Of a DNA stretch of 64,000 nt, positions 21,401-30,979 are shown one piece after another. Positions within the stretch are counted from its first letter, which is position 1. Each line of letters starts with the position of its first letter. The notes beneath the pieces are model-generated. The model was not told the DNA's origin, ran no database searches, and saw only the letters and a list, made by a program, of their open reading frames with translations. The position numbers and the translations under genes were made by a program. Source of the stretch: Gracilaria gracilis (taxonomy: Eukaryota > Rhodophyta > Florideophyceae > Gracilariales > Gracilariaceae); assembly GCA_030374805.1 (NCBI GenBank), contig JARGSG010000113.1, positions 124,001 through 188,000 on the forward strand, written 5' to 3'.

Positions 21401-22925
21401 GAGCTGAACCACGACCGGGTGATGAAGCTGATGATGAAGCTATTGATAGAGATATCAATTTCTAAGCTTCTTCCGAAATCATCGGGACCTTTCAAGGTAG
21501 TTCGGTCGACCGACCACACGGTAACGGTGAACCAAGATGGTGTAGAGAATACAATCTCTATTGACCGAATCACGGTTGCACCTCAGACGGTTCAGTCCAG
21601 GAAGGAACGCGGAGAATCCGCGCGTGACCCACAAGCGGTTGCCCTGAGGACTCAGCCCCGGGAAGACGGGACACCCATCGAGGTTAATGATGACGCACAG
21701 GGTGACGACCCAGACTACGTACCACCTGCGGGGATTACGGTTGCTCCTTCAGAGGAAACACCTACCCCTAGTGGTACCGATGCTCATCTAAACCAAAGTG
21801 GTGAAACGATACCAGCCCAGGTCTCTAATGAGTTTTCAGTGGAACGCCTTGTAGGTCACCGCCGTACCCAAGAAGGTCTGAAGTACACAGTACGCTGGTA
21901 TGGCTGGGGGGCTGACGGTGATACCGCCGAGCCGCCCTCAGCCATACCACACCATTTCAGGGTAAGCTACTGGAACCGCAAAGGAGAGGACATGCCGAAT
22001 GATGGGTAAACCTTAGAGGTAATGCAGTCCCCCAAGGAAGGGGGAAAAGCACATTGTAATGAGGAGTACCAAAGTCGGTTCGGACGCTCACCGGGAAGGT
22101 ACAACCAGAAGGAAGCATTCCATGAGGGTACGTCCAAGGAGCGGTAGCGCTAAAGACGGACGCACCGTTGTACGCGCGCCGTTGCACACGCGCCATGCAC
22201 GTGCGCGGCACAGCGCGCGAACCCGCACGGTGGAAACATTCAAAAAATTGTATCTTTTTATTTGACGAGGCATACGCGCGCTTCTCGTGGCGCGCCGTGC
22301 GGAGTAACCGATTCGGTTTACACTATTGTGTGTAGGGAGCGAGCAACGGCATGGTCAAAAAATCTAAGTATTTTGACCGTGCCGCGGTCCCGAATCGGCC
22401 ATTCCCAGCCTCTGAAACCCCTTGGTTCTCGAGATACAGACCAAAAGGGTTTTCTGCGTTTTCACTACCATATGGAGGGGTAATTTTCCGGTCAAATATT
22501 TTGATTCGCCTTGCAAGTAACCTCCAGGGTGAAACACCGCACGTGCGCCCCATGCATGGTGAGAGGCCATGCAGACCAATCCAGGTACATTGCTGGCCAC
22601 CGCGCGCAAGCGCGTGGCACGTCACCTCACCTCACGGGGAGGCAAAACCGCTCGCTGCCCCGCGCGGAGGCGAAGCGTCGTACCATCATGGTGAATCCAT
22701 ACTACGAGCACGCAAATGTGGCTCCAGATGGAACCAATTTACCTACAAGGAACTACGCTTCACCCAACCGTGGTACGCTGGTCTAAGGAAGGGGGAGGGG
22801 AGTTATTTTCGCGTTTCCGCCTCGCAATGCCCCTCGATGGAAATTGGAACCTAACATGGAAACACATAACTTTTAACTTTACTGAAAGAGCAATACCAAC
22901 AGGGATGCAGAAGTGGTTACGACAA

Positions 22926-25860
22926 TCAACCTGATGGGTGAGTGGCAAAGTGAGGCCCCGAGGAGCCTCCAGCTGAGGATCCCCGACCCGGAGTGGTGTC
23001 CTGATGGGCTCCCGGCCAAGGCTGGAAGAGATGAGCCTGGCCTGGAGCCTGGCTAGGCGCGCTATCATGACCCACGGGGGTACTAGTAGGCACGCTGACG
23101 CCTGGCATCACGTCGGCACCCATCGGAGGTGGCGCGCTCGCCTGCGCAACCGACGGTGGTGCCGACGACCCGATGTGGAGAGGAGCCTGCGTAGCGGCTA
23201 GAAGGCCGGGGTTCAGGCTAGCACCAAATAGGGGATCCTCCAAAGGGTTTGTAGGCGTCGGGCCCATGGCCGTCGCTAGGCCTGCCACCTGGTTGGTAGC
23301 CATCTGGTAGAGCTCGACCTGGAACCGGTTCCGGAACTCACCAATTTGGGAAAAGGATCGCATGTACTGTGCATGACGAGGCAGGATGCTTTCCAGAAGG
23401 GTAAGAGCTTCGACCACAGAGGTAGGACCCGCCCGCTGGAAGTTCACCACACAGGCTTGGCGGACCCGAGCCATTAAACCTGAAATGGCCTGGGAGTCCA
23501 CCTGAGAGGGGACAGGCGCCGCAGCCGCAGCCATGACACCCCCGAGGATAGCCCGCGGAGGCCCATCAACCCGTGTGGTACTAGGGAGAAGAGGAGTGGC
23601 ACCAGTATGGGCAGGCGTATTGCGTCCCTCTGGAGCGGGAGTAGGCGCTGAAGTGACCACAGGGGTAGCTGCTGGCGATTCCACCACGGTTGGGAATGGC
23701 TCGGGACTCCCTGGAGGTCCCTGATCGGTCGGAGCCCCGGGATAGCGCTGCTCCCGCGCGGGATACAACCTTCCAGGACACCGGATCGAAAACCTCCCAC
23801 CCCTGCTTGGCTCCCCACGGGAAACTCTCCACTTGGGTAAGCAACGATTCCAGCTGCTCAATAGAGTAGTCCGTACCTGCCACAATGGTTCCGATTCCAA
23901 ATAGGCGAATGTCGCGAATGACCCTCGGTGGAATGAAGAACATACGACCAGGAGGTTGCACACCGTCACGGTAAATCTCGGCTTCTCGAGAACGACAATC
24001 CCAGTCAATACCGTCACGGGCAGCCTGCAGAGCTAAGATGGCCACCAATACGGCCCATTCCGCGAGGGCAATCGACCAAATGAGGTAATACCGATCGTGG
24101 TTACGGGTGATGTAGCTCCCGAAGTAAGCCAATACCGGTGGGGTTGGGACGCTAAGCGACATCGGTACCTCATAGGCATTCCACCATTCAGGTCGGGCCA
24201 CATACCAAGAGGTTCTTCCCTTATTAGGTTGTGAGAAGAACTCCACATTATGGAACCCATGCATGACGCGGTTGAAGCTGGACCGGGTACGAATGCGAGC
24301 CTCAGTGGCAGCATCCACCCCCCACCTACGACGGTTAGCCCAATGGATGGTATTGTAAGGCCTATCGAAGCAAACCAAATGTGGTGAAGCCGGAAGGTAC
24401 TGCTGCGGAAGGGAGTCGTACTGACAGATCTTCACAACCAGACGTCGGTAATAATGGAGCTCCGGTTCAATACGAACATACGGCAGATCGCTGGGATAAA
24501 GCGGGGGGATGAAATACCTCATTGGTGTGTGTCGCTGGCGGCTGTCATAGCACTCCACCCGACCCTGACGAGGTTGAGATTCCTTATCCCGACGGTGGAG
24601 CGTTTGGGGGACGGAGCGGAGACGCTCGCAATCCCAACGAAACAAACCCAAGTAGGTATCCAGAGTCGGACGGCGCAAGACGCCGGGAAGCGATGTGTTC
24701 CCCGGCGCCACTGGCCAGTTCCGACGGTACAGCGTCGCTTGCGACACCATTCTTGGATCGACCCCGAAGATACCATGTTGGCAAACGTTCCAGTCGGCCG
24801 TGGTGAACGGCTCCAAACCATAACAGGAAATACCACGAGGAATCTCGGGCTCCGGACCATACGGGTCCCGGATCCCTTCGTGAATCCCTTGAGGTTGATT
24901 TGAGGAAGACGGAACCGGCTGGTTCCGAAAACCAGTTTGGATGCGGGAATGGTACAAAGCAGCACCCCGAGAACCAGACTTGGCAATGCCGCTTCCGCGG
25001 CCGCGCGAGGGACCGGCACCAGACATGGTGTGATGAGTACCGTGAGGGAGTGGTTGAGACGGCGAGCATTCGACCGCAGGGGTGAAGCGAATCGGCTTTT
25101 TATCCACAATGGGTGAGTCACTAGAGCTGATGCTCAAAACCTCCACCCGTTCGGGGCCCCATGCTGGTTCAACCATTAAGGCATCGGCATTGGTCGCCGA
25201 TGGCGCGCCGTCCCTTGAGGTTACCGCGTCCGATTGACCAACATGGGGAACCGACAATCGCCGTGTACCGCTACGGGTGCGAGCCCGCACGCTGGTACCA
25301 GGGCTACCCATGTGGTTCAAATAAGGATCGGGGGTCACCATAAACGGATTCAACCTTGTCGGTCGGACGAAAAGCCACGGTGGCGCGAGCCCGCGTAGAC
25401 AAACCGCAAAGGGGTGCGAAGGTAACCAGAAGGGATAACGGTGGAACAACCTCGATGGAGTCAGCGGCAATGCCTCGAAGGGTTGGTACTCGAACCTCGA
25501 AGGGACAGAGAAACACGCCGCAACCAAGTGGGCGCCAAAATCCTTCACGGTACAGTGCCCACACGAGCTCGAAGGCGCAATCCGCCACCCCCACTGGGTA
25601 TACCGACACGGTAAAAGGGTCCAAGCCGGGCAGCCAAAAAGGCAGAACCTTGGAGGTATGCAATGGGCGCGCGTCGCGCCTAAACCACAAATGGGGATGA
25701 ATAGGCCGCTGTCGGTGATAACCAAAGAGGTGGATAGAGCCGCAATCGGTGATGACCAAGGTGGTGAACAGAGTGCGTTCGGTGATGCCGAACCGACGCG
25801 ACGCACGGCGTGAGATGGCACGAAGGCTGCGACAGGGACCAAATTGGTACGACGATGCAA
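22926..25860 (-). other. Antisense coding zone of gypsy copy 2
   Basis: Long open frames opposite to gag-pol fill the space between the chromodomain and the 3' LTR, matching the antisense ORF of copy 1 (1857-4250 and beyond). Proline/serine-rich ends flank a more ordered middle. Conservation in two copies suggests it is a regular part of this family. Treated as part of the fossil. Confidence 0.6.
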
Positions 25861-25919
25861 CCGACTTGGTGAAAGGATCTAGGAGCCACGAGGGCGTGGC
25901 TCAGGGTAGGAAAGGGGTC

Positions 25920-26427
25920 TGTAGTACAATGAGACCTCAATGGGTTGGTGCCACGTGGGTCTACTGGTGCGCCTTGCTGGCTGCACTGTACCCAATTGGT
26001 ATCCTGTATTTTATAATTTCTAATTTCTAATTTATAGTCTAGGATAGTTTAGCATTGCTGGCCCATGACAGTAGGTCATGGGCACAGCCGATGACGTCAT
26101 GCCCGCATGGGAGATCGGCGTCGGTGCACCTTGTATATATTGTGGTGCACCTCGCCTTCCCCCTCGGGTATTGTAAAGTCAGGCACCACTAGGGCAGTAA
26201 CTATACCATCTTGGTCACTTGCTACTCTATTACTATTCAGGTTTTACCGCGAGTCGACGTCTACTACCGTACACCTACACGGTCTAGACTAGTTGCCCCG
26301 CCGTTTGCCCCTGCGGGTTTCAGGTGCCCTACTACCATATTGGCTGTGTGTTTTTCCCCTTTAGGTTGAGCCCTCGCGCGCTCCCTCTACCAGGCGGACC
26401 CCACACCTTATCGGTATTTGTACGACA
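25920..26427 (+). repeat. 3' LTR of gypsy copy 2
   Basis: It starts TGTAGTACAATG right after a GGGTAGGAAAGGGG tract and ends TTGTACGACA. The sequence immediately after it is copia pol, so the element lies against a copia remnant. Confidence 0.95.
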
Positions 26428-27823
26428 GGGCAAAGACATTTGAAGAATGGCTACTAGACAAGGCAGGTTTTGAGCGAGTATTCGGAGTGAGCCAGCTCTA
26501 CAGGAGAAATCATAAGGATGGACGCGTCAAGTTATTTCTTGCTAAGCTCACAGATGATTTGCTTCTGTGCGGGACGACAGAAGCCATGAATGAATTCTCT
26601 ACGGAGGTCACAGAACGATTTGCAGTGCGCAAAGTAGTTATTGATGAAGAAATTAAGTTTAATGGATGCACGATACGACGTACAGTCGAGGGAGATGTGA
26701 CACTCTGCATGCAGGAGTACATGTCCGGTGTGAACAGAATAAGGATCAGTAAAACACGCAGAGCAGCACCGCAGATGATGGCTGACAAGTATGAAGTGGA
26801 AATGTACAGGCGATTGGCAGGTGAGCTGATATGGCTTGGGATGGGAGCCCTGCCACAAGCATCTCTTTTGGGATCTCTTATGCAGCAGGGACTTGCGAAT
26901 CTTAAGATTTCTGATTTGTTGGAGGCCAACAAAGCGTTAATGGAGCTTAGGAGCCTTAGACCGATGATCAGATTTAAGAAGCCCCCAGGGTCTGTGGAGA
27001 GAGCAGAAGTCGTTACGTTTTCAGATGCAGCTTTTAATGTAACGTCGTCACAGCACTACGGTCAGACTGGGTTGATCACAGGAATACGATATAGAACGAA
27101 GGAGAATGACGCGAGTACATACCACCTGATTGATTTGAATAGTAGCAAACAGCGCAGAGTAAGTCATTCATCTTATGGAGCTGAGATCCTTGCCTGTACA
27201 GAGGCAGATGATCGTGGGTTCTTTATCAAGTCGGCACTGAAATCAGTCGCTCCAAATGATGAGTTCATGCACATACTTATGGTGGATTCGAAAGGTTTAA
27301 TCGATACAATAACTACTCTCCATGAAGGACGAGAGTACAGATTACGGCAGACCGTGCAGCGCATTCGTGATTCCTTTGAATCAAATGATATTGACGTCTT
27401 GAAATGGATACAAGGGAAGGCAAATATAGCAGATGCATTGACGAAACGAAACCCGAACTCGCACCGTTTACTGAATTAGATTGCTGTCTCTGGAATGCTA
27501 CACCTGCCGTGTCACAGGAGCTTTGAGCTAGAGAGCAATACTTGGAAGTGAGTCATTGTATGTTACTACAATGACTAGGGGGAGTGTGAGAAGTCAGAAG
27601 ACTTCGAATTAAATTGAACCGAATCCGACAGCTCTGTCAGCGACCGTTTGGAAGCCGATACGAGGACAACCTTTGATTGCGCACAGAACTTAGCCAAGGC
27701 ATTAGATAAGACGAACAGGAGAAGAGGCGACGCAGTAAAGAGAGAGAGAGCAAGAGGCCAGCGAGAGAAGAGCCCAGCGTTTGTTGCTGACTGACTACCC
27801 TTGATCCGTATTCACCCTGACAC
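26428..27823 (+). mobile_element. Ty1/copia element, 3' end (RT tail, RNase H, LTR)
   Basis: Downstream of the gypsy 3' LTR an open frame to 27479 encodes the C-terminal part of a copia reverse transcriptase, with the catalytic LTDDLLLCG block, then RNase H ending in QGKANIADALTKRNP, a hallmark of copia pol. A purine tract (CTAGGGGGAG, about 27575-27584) precedes a candidate LTR that starts TGTGAGAAGT at 27585 and may end in CTGACA near 27823. The 5' part of the element is absent here. Its orientation is opposite to the copia gag remnant at 5359-6200, so they are different copies. A broken fossil. Confidence 0.85.
27585..27823 (+). repeat. Candidate 3' LTR of copia remnant
   Basis: It begins TGTGAG directly after a purine-rich tract and may end with CTGACA. 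With no second copy in the window the right limit is a guess. Confidence 0.45.
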
Positions 27824-28399
27824 CGTAGCCCCACGAAAGACGTATTGACATCATGACTGACGATGGCTTTACAACAGTACAGTAGCGTTGTACAACGGTA
27901 CAAGGGTTCAGCGCGCGGCCACATTGCACATTGCACGCGGCGGGCGACAAAGACAGCGGCTGCTTTTGGCGACAGCACGTACAGAAAGGAGTATCGAAGC
28001 GGGTCGCATGATGGCGCGGCAGATACAACGTCTGACGTTGCAAAATGGAACGCAAACCGAGGCGCAGTTGCAGCGCGCCAAAGGGCGCGCCACAAGCGCG
28101 CGCGCGACGGACGCTGAGACAACAACGAGCAAACAGCGTACGTGTACACGTCGGCGGCGTGCGCGCTGCGCAATGAATGGAAGCATGCGTGCGCGTGCGC
28201 GTGCGCTTGCGCACGGCGCTCATGTTTGCAAGCGGTGGGACACACACACACACCACACAGCACCACACAGCACACAGCCCACACGCACGCACGCACGCAC
28301 ACATGCACACGTGCGCGTGACGCGCGCGCACGCGCGCCGCTGCGCCACACACCAAAAAGTATCGCGCTGCGCTGCGTGATGGCGCGCACGCGTGCCGCA

Positions 28400-28510
28400 C
28401 CACGCACAGCGCTGGCAGCAGCCGCAGCAGCCGCAGCAGCCGCAGCAGCCGCAGCCGCAGCCGCAGCAGCAGCAGCGCTGGCAGCAGCGCAGCAGCAGCG
28501 CGCAGCAGCG
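28400..28510. repeat. GCA/GCC trinucleotide array
   Basis: Interrupted GCAGCC and GCAGCA units give poly-alanine in one plus frame and cysteine- or leucine-rich runs in the others. Confidence 0.8.
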
Positions 28511-28648
28511 GCGCATGTAAGCAAAACGCACAAACAGCGAGCAAGTCATGCACAAGCGCCGCAGCGCCAAACAGGCGGCCGGGCGCGCGGCGCGTGGTTT
28601 GGTTTAGTGAGTAAACAGTAATCGTACACAAATGGCGCGCTCCGGGCG

Positions 28649-29095
28649 TCAAACATCGCCTCTCGCGCCGCTTGCGCGCGGCGGCGGCGGTGCTGGAGTC
28701 TGCTGCAGCAGCCACACGCGCAGCGCGGAGCGCGAGCTGCTTGCGCTATCATGCAGCGCGAGCGACGGCGGTGGCGGCGGCGGCGGCGGTGGCGGCGGCG
28801 GCGGCGGCGGCGCGTGCATCCGTTCGGCGTCGGCGTCGGCGTCGGCGGCGTGCTGCTCGTCGTCGTCGTCGTCGAGCACGAGCGACACGGGTGAACACGG
28901 CGGCGTCAACGGCTCGCGCGCCGCTTCACAAAGGCGTCGCAGCAGGTTTCGCGCCAGCGCGCACGCGCGCCCATCGCGCGGTCGTCGCCGCCGTCGCTTA
29001 CCGCCGCCGCGCCGCCGCAGCGGCGGCGGCGCAGCGTCCGTCCAGCGCGCCGCGTGCAGGCGGCGCAGCGCGTGCGGAGTGGTCGCGCTGTTCAT
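28649..29095 (-). CDS. Hypothetical proline-rich basic/acidic protein
   Basis: A 148-residue frame starts at the ATG at 29095 (MNSATTPHAL) and ends at 28649. It has an arginine-rich part (GGGKRRRRRPRDGR), an acidic run (DDDDDE) and about 15 consecutive prolines. A perfect palindromic TATA sequence, CTTATATAAG at 29225-29234, lies about 135 bp upstream, and the leader would contain the TTG/CAA array. Composition bias means the frame could be fortuitous. No family was recognised. Confidence 0.28.
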   Translation of the reverse strand: MNSATTPHALRRLHAARWTDAAPPPLRRRGGGKRRRRRPRDGRACALARNLLRRLCEAAREPLTPPCSPVSLVLDDDDDEQHAADADADAERMHAPPPPPPPPPPPPPPPSLALHDSASSSRSALRVWLLQQTPAPPPPRASGARGDV

Positions 29096-29125
29096 GTGCG
29101 TGGTGGCGAAGTCGGCTGGGCTTGT

Positions 29126-29126
<1 letters not shown>

Positions 29127-29166
<40 letters not shown>

Positions 29167-29168
29167 GC
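29127..29168. repeat. (TTG)n microsatellite, about 14 units
   Basis: An uninterrupted trinucleotide run; on the minus strand it reads CAA. Confidence 0.9.
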
Positions 29169-29224
29169 ACATGTGCTGCTGTGGTGCGCCGCGGAAAAGC
29201 AAAACTTGGTAGCGCGCCGCGCCG

Positions 29225-29234
29225 CTTATATAAG
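29225..29234. promoter_or_regulatory. Palindromic TATA sequence
   Basis: CTTATATAAG is a perfect palindrome and stands out in a very GC-rich context. It lies just below the stop of the Rieske gene and may drive a minus-strand transcript. Confidence 0.4.
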
Positions 29235-29281
29235 CGCTGCTGCGGCGTGACGCGACGCGCCGCCGCGTCACGCACGCCGCG

Positions 29282-29965
29282 TCATTGCTGGCTGCCGTCG
29301 TCGCGCTCGCGCTGCCGCTCGCGCTGCGGCTCATCGTCGACCACGTCGTCGCACTCGAACACGCGCTGCGCGCGTCTGCGAAACGGCTGCAGACGCGCAG
29401 CGTTTGCATAGCGATCGCTCTGCACGCCCGCGTCGCCGTCGTGTTCGCCGTCGTGTTCGCCGTCGTGTTGGCCGTCGCCATCGTGCGCATCGCCGCCGCC
29501 GCGCAGCCGCACCAACAGGCGCCCACCAGCGCTTACGCGCACGTCGTGCGTGCGCTGACGCCGCCCCTTGGACACCCACTGGCGCGACAGGTCCTGGTAC
29601 AGCGCCGCGCCGTCCTCAATGTCGATCAGGTACGAGTGCCACGGGCAGCGTATGCACGTGCGCTGCAGCACGCGCTGTAGCGAGCCGTCGCCCAGCGGGC
29701 CGCCCGCGTGGTAGCACACCGCGTCCAGCGCGCGCCAGCGCCAGCGCGCGTCGCCGCCGCCACCCCGCGCGCGCACCAGCAGCACCAGCCGGTTGCGCAC
29801 CGCGATCGTCGTCAGCCGCTGCGTGTACGAGCGCGCGCGCCCCACGTCCACCCAGTCGCCGCTTTCTTCTTCTTGTTCTTCTTGTTGTTCTTCTTCGCCG
29901 CGCGCCGCCGCCGCCGTGTCGTCTTGTGCGCCCGCTGTCGCCGCCGCCGACGTGCGCCTCATCAT
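29282..29965 (-). CDS. Rieske [2Fe-2S] domain protein (RFESD-like)
   Basis: The protein has 227 residues from the ATG at 29965 (a second ATG follows immediately). After an acidic N-terminus (EEEQQEEQEEES, about 24-35) comes a single soluble Rieske domain (about 37-155). Both ligand pairs are present: C84-x-H86 in AVCYHAGGPLGDG and C107-x2-H110 in CPWHSYLIDIEDG, so it should bind a 2Fe-2S cluster. There is no membrane helix or oxygenase domain, as in the small eukaryotic RFESD group rather than the cytochrome bc1/b6f proteins. The tail has HDGE/DG repeats (158-178) and a charged end. It is divergent from the metallothionein gene. Electron transfer is its likely role, the partner is unknown. 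The arginine/alanine bias follows the local GC richness. Confidence 0.85.
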   Translation of the reverse strand: MMRRTSAAATAGAQDDTAAAARGEEEQQEEQEEESGDWVDVGRARSYTQRLTTIAVRNRLVLLVRARGGGGDARWRWRALDAVCYHAGGPLGDGSLQRVLQRTCIRCPWHSYLIDIEDGAALYQDLSRQWVSKGRRQRTHDVRVSAGGRLLVRLRGGGDAHDGDGQHDGEHDGEHDGDAGVQSDRYANAARLQPFRRRAQRVFECDDVVDDEPQRERQRERDDGSQQ

Positions 29966-30340
29966 CGCGCACGGCCGCACGCGCGTTCTCGCTGTGGCGC
30001 TTCGCCGTCGCGCCTGCCCGCGCAGCGCGCGCCTCCGCTTTTCAGCGCGCGTCGCGAGTGCGTGGCCTGCGCGGTACAGCGCCTCTCGTGCGCGTCGGCG
30101 CGCGCCAGTGGCGCGTACGCCGCGCCAATCAGCCGCGCGCACGTAGCGCGCGCCCCCCGGGAGGCGTTTTTGCCGCGCGTATAAAAGCGCGCTGCTGCGT
30201 GAACGTTCCCTTCGTCTCCCTTTTGCCCAGCTACAGACGTTGCGCTACTCGCTCTCTTTCTGTCTCTTTCTGTCTCTCGCACTCTCGCCCTTTCTTCTTC
30301 CTCTACCTGTACCGCCGCTTTCCCGCCGCTTGCCGCCGAT
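29966..30340. promoter_or_regulatory. Divergent promoter, Rieske gene and metallothionein gene
   Basis: This 375-bp interval separates two divergent start codons. For the plus strand it holds CCAAT (30125-30129), TATAAAA (30180-30186) and, just downstream, GAACGTTC (30201-30208), which fits a two-unit heat-shock element. The metallothionein leader is rich in CT repeats (about 30245-30300). Confidence 0.6.
30180..30186 (+). promoter_or_regulatory. TATA box of metallothionein gene
   Basis: TATAAAA lies 161 bp before the ATG, with a CCAAT element 50 bp further upstream. Confidence 0.7.
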
Positions 30341-30427
30341 ATGAAGACCAAGGACGGATGTGACTGCAAGTGCGGCCCGAGCTGCAAGTGCACCAACTGC
30401 AAGTGCAAGAAGGGTTGCGGCTGTTGA
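30341..30427 (+). CDS. Metallothionein, 28 residues
   Basis: A very short gene encodes 28 residues starting MKTKDGCDCKC and ending KKGCGC. Nine cysteines form C-x-C steps (7, 9, 11; 15, 17; 20, 22; 26, 28), with Lys, Gly, Ser, Thr and Asn between and no aromatic residue. This pattern is diagnostic of metallothioneins, which bind Cu(I), Zn or Cd through thiolate clusters. Fungal copper metallothioneins of about 25 residues show that such a length is functional. The gene has its own TATA, CCAAT and a CT-rich leader. The cytosolic role would be metal buffering and detoxification. Start choice is clear: no earlier in-frame ATG in the leader fits, and the Cys pattern begins six residues in. Confidence 0.88.
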   Translation: MKTKDGCDCKCGPSCKCTNCKCKKGCGC

Positions 30428-30720
30428 ACAGCGCCCCCCACCCACCGTCGTGGTGGCGTGTTTGTGCCCATCACGTCTGCCCGTGTATGGGCGTCAGTCG
30501 CTCAGTGAGTGAGTGTGCGTGCAACTGCGTGAGGCTGTGATTTGCGTTACTTGCTCATGCTGCGCTAACATAGATACTTGCTTGTGTGCGCGTAAACAAA
30601 ACAAACACCTAGAATCTCTGTTATCGAATCCAACGCGTACATTCCGTGCGCTTGTTTCCCCCTCTCTCGCTGCTCCCCCTTCCCCTTCCCCCCCCCGCTC
30701 GTGCCCTTTCGCGCACTGCG

Positions 30721-30755
30721 CCACGCCACGCCACGCCACGCCACGCCACGCCACG
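30721..30755. repeat. (CCACG)7 microsatellite
   Basis: Seven perfect pentanucleotide units. Confidence 0.95.
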
Positions 30756-30811
30756 CACAAAGCACGCATGCGTCTCCCGTGATGCACGTATCGTCTTTGT
30801 GTCACAAATCC

Positions 30812-30979
30812 GCTGCTGCTGTTGCTGTTGCTGCTGCTGTTGCTGTTGCTGCTGCTGTTGCTGTTGCTGCTGCTGTTGCTGTTGCTGCTGCTGTTGCTGT
30901 TGCTGCTGCTGTTGCTGTTGCTGCTGCTGTTGCTGTTGCTGCTGCTGTTGCTGTTGCTGCTGCTGCGGCGGCGGCGGCG
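30812..30979. repeat. 18-bp CTG/TTG array followed by GGC run
   Basis: The unit CTGCTGCTGTTGCTGTTG repeats about 8.5 times to 30965 with almost no errors, then a short GGC run follows to 30979. On the plus strand it reads as poly-Leu, poly-Cys or Ala-Val; on the minus strand as poly-Gln or Asn-Ser, so every frame stays open. Frames through it are judged by-products. Confidence 0.93.

Larger units (their letters stand above)
14914..26427 (+). mobile_element. Ty3/gypsy chromovirus copy 2, full length
   Basis: This 11.5-kb element is bounded by LTRs of 509 and 508 bp (14914-15422, 25920-26427). A primer-site candidate beginning TGG lies 3 bases after the 5' LTR, and a purine-rich tract precedes the 3' LTR. 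Parts in order: gag zone 15570-17733, with a basic, Ser/Asp-rich region and a CCHC knuckle of form CWLC-x4-H-x4-C near 17500; protease with DTGAG near 17915; reverse transcriptase with FCVDYRRLN and YIDDVI (18850-19500); RNase H (about 19760-20150); integrase with HHCC region and DNG/NGQVERFNR (20480-21300); chromodomain (about 21830-22005); then an antisense coding zone. It looks almost whole, with perhaps three to five breaks or programmed frame changes that I cannot tell apart. No matching target-site duplication is visible. Confidence 0.95.
27824..29281. other. GC-rich low-complexity region
   Basis: Base composition changes sharply after the copia LTR to a GCGC- and CG-rich sequence. It holds alternating CA/CG tracts (28245-28340), a GCAGCC/GCA array (28400-28510), a GGC array (28766-28812) and a TTG array (29127-29168). 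Many frames are open because of composition alone. One possible gene (28649-29095, minus) is listed separately. Confidence 0.6.

Noticed and set aside
27637-28752. Several long frames on both strands in the GC-rich part
   Set aside because: Stop codons are rare by composition; products are Ala/Arg/Cys low-complexity without domains.
30130-30180. Metal-response-element cores (TGCRCNC) above the metallothionein
   Set aside because: The surrounding sequence is so rich in GCGC that such 7-mers occur everywhere; no specific site can be claimed.
29285-30363. Plus-strand frames of 131-319 codons
   Set aside because: They lie opposite the Rieske gene, whose ligand motifs prove the minus strand to be coding.
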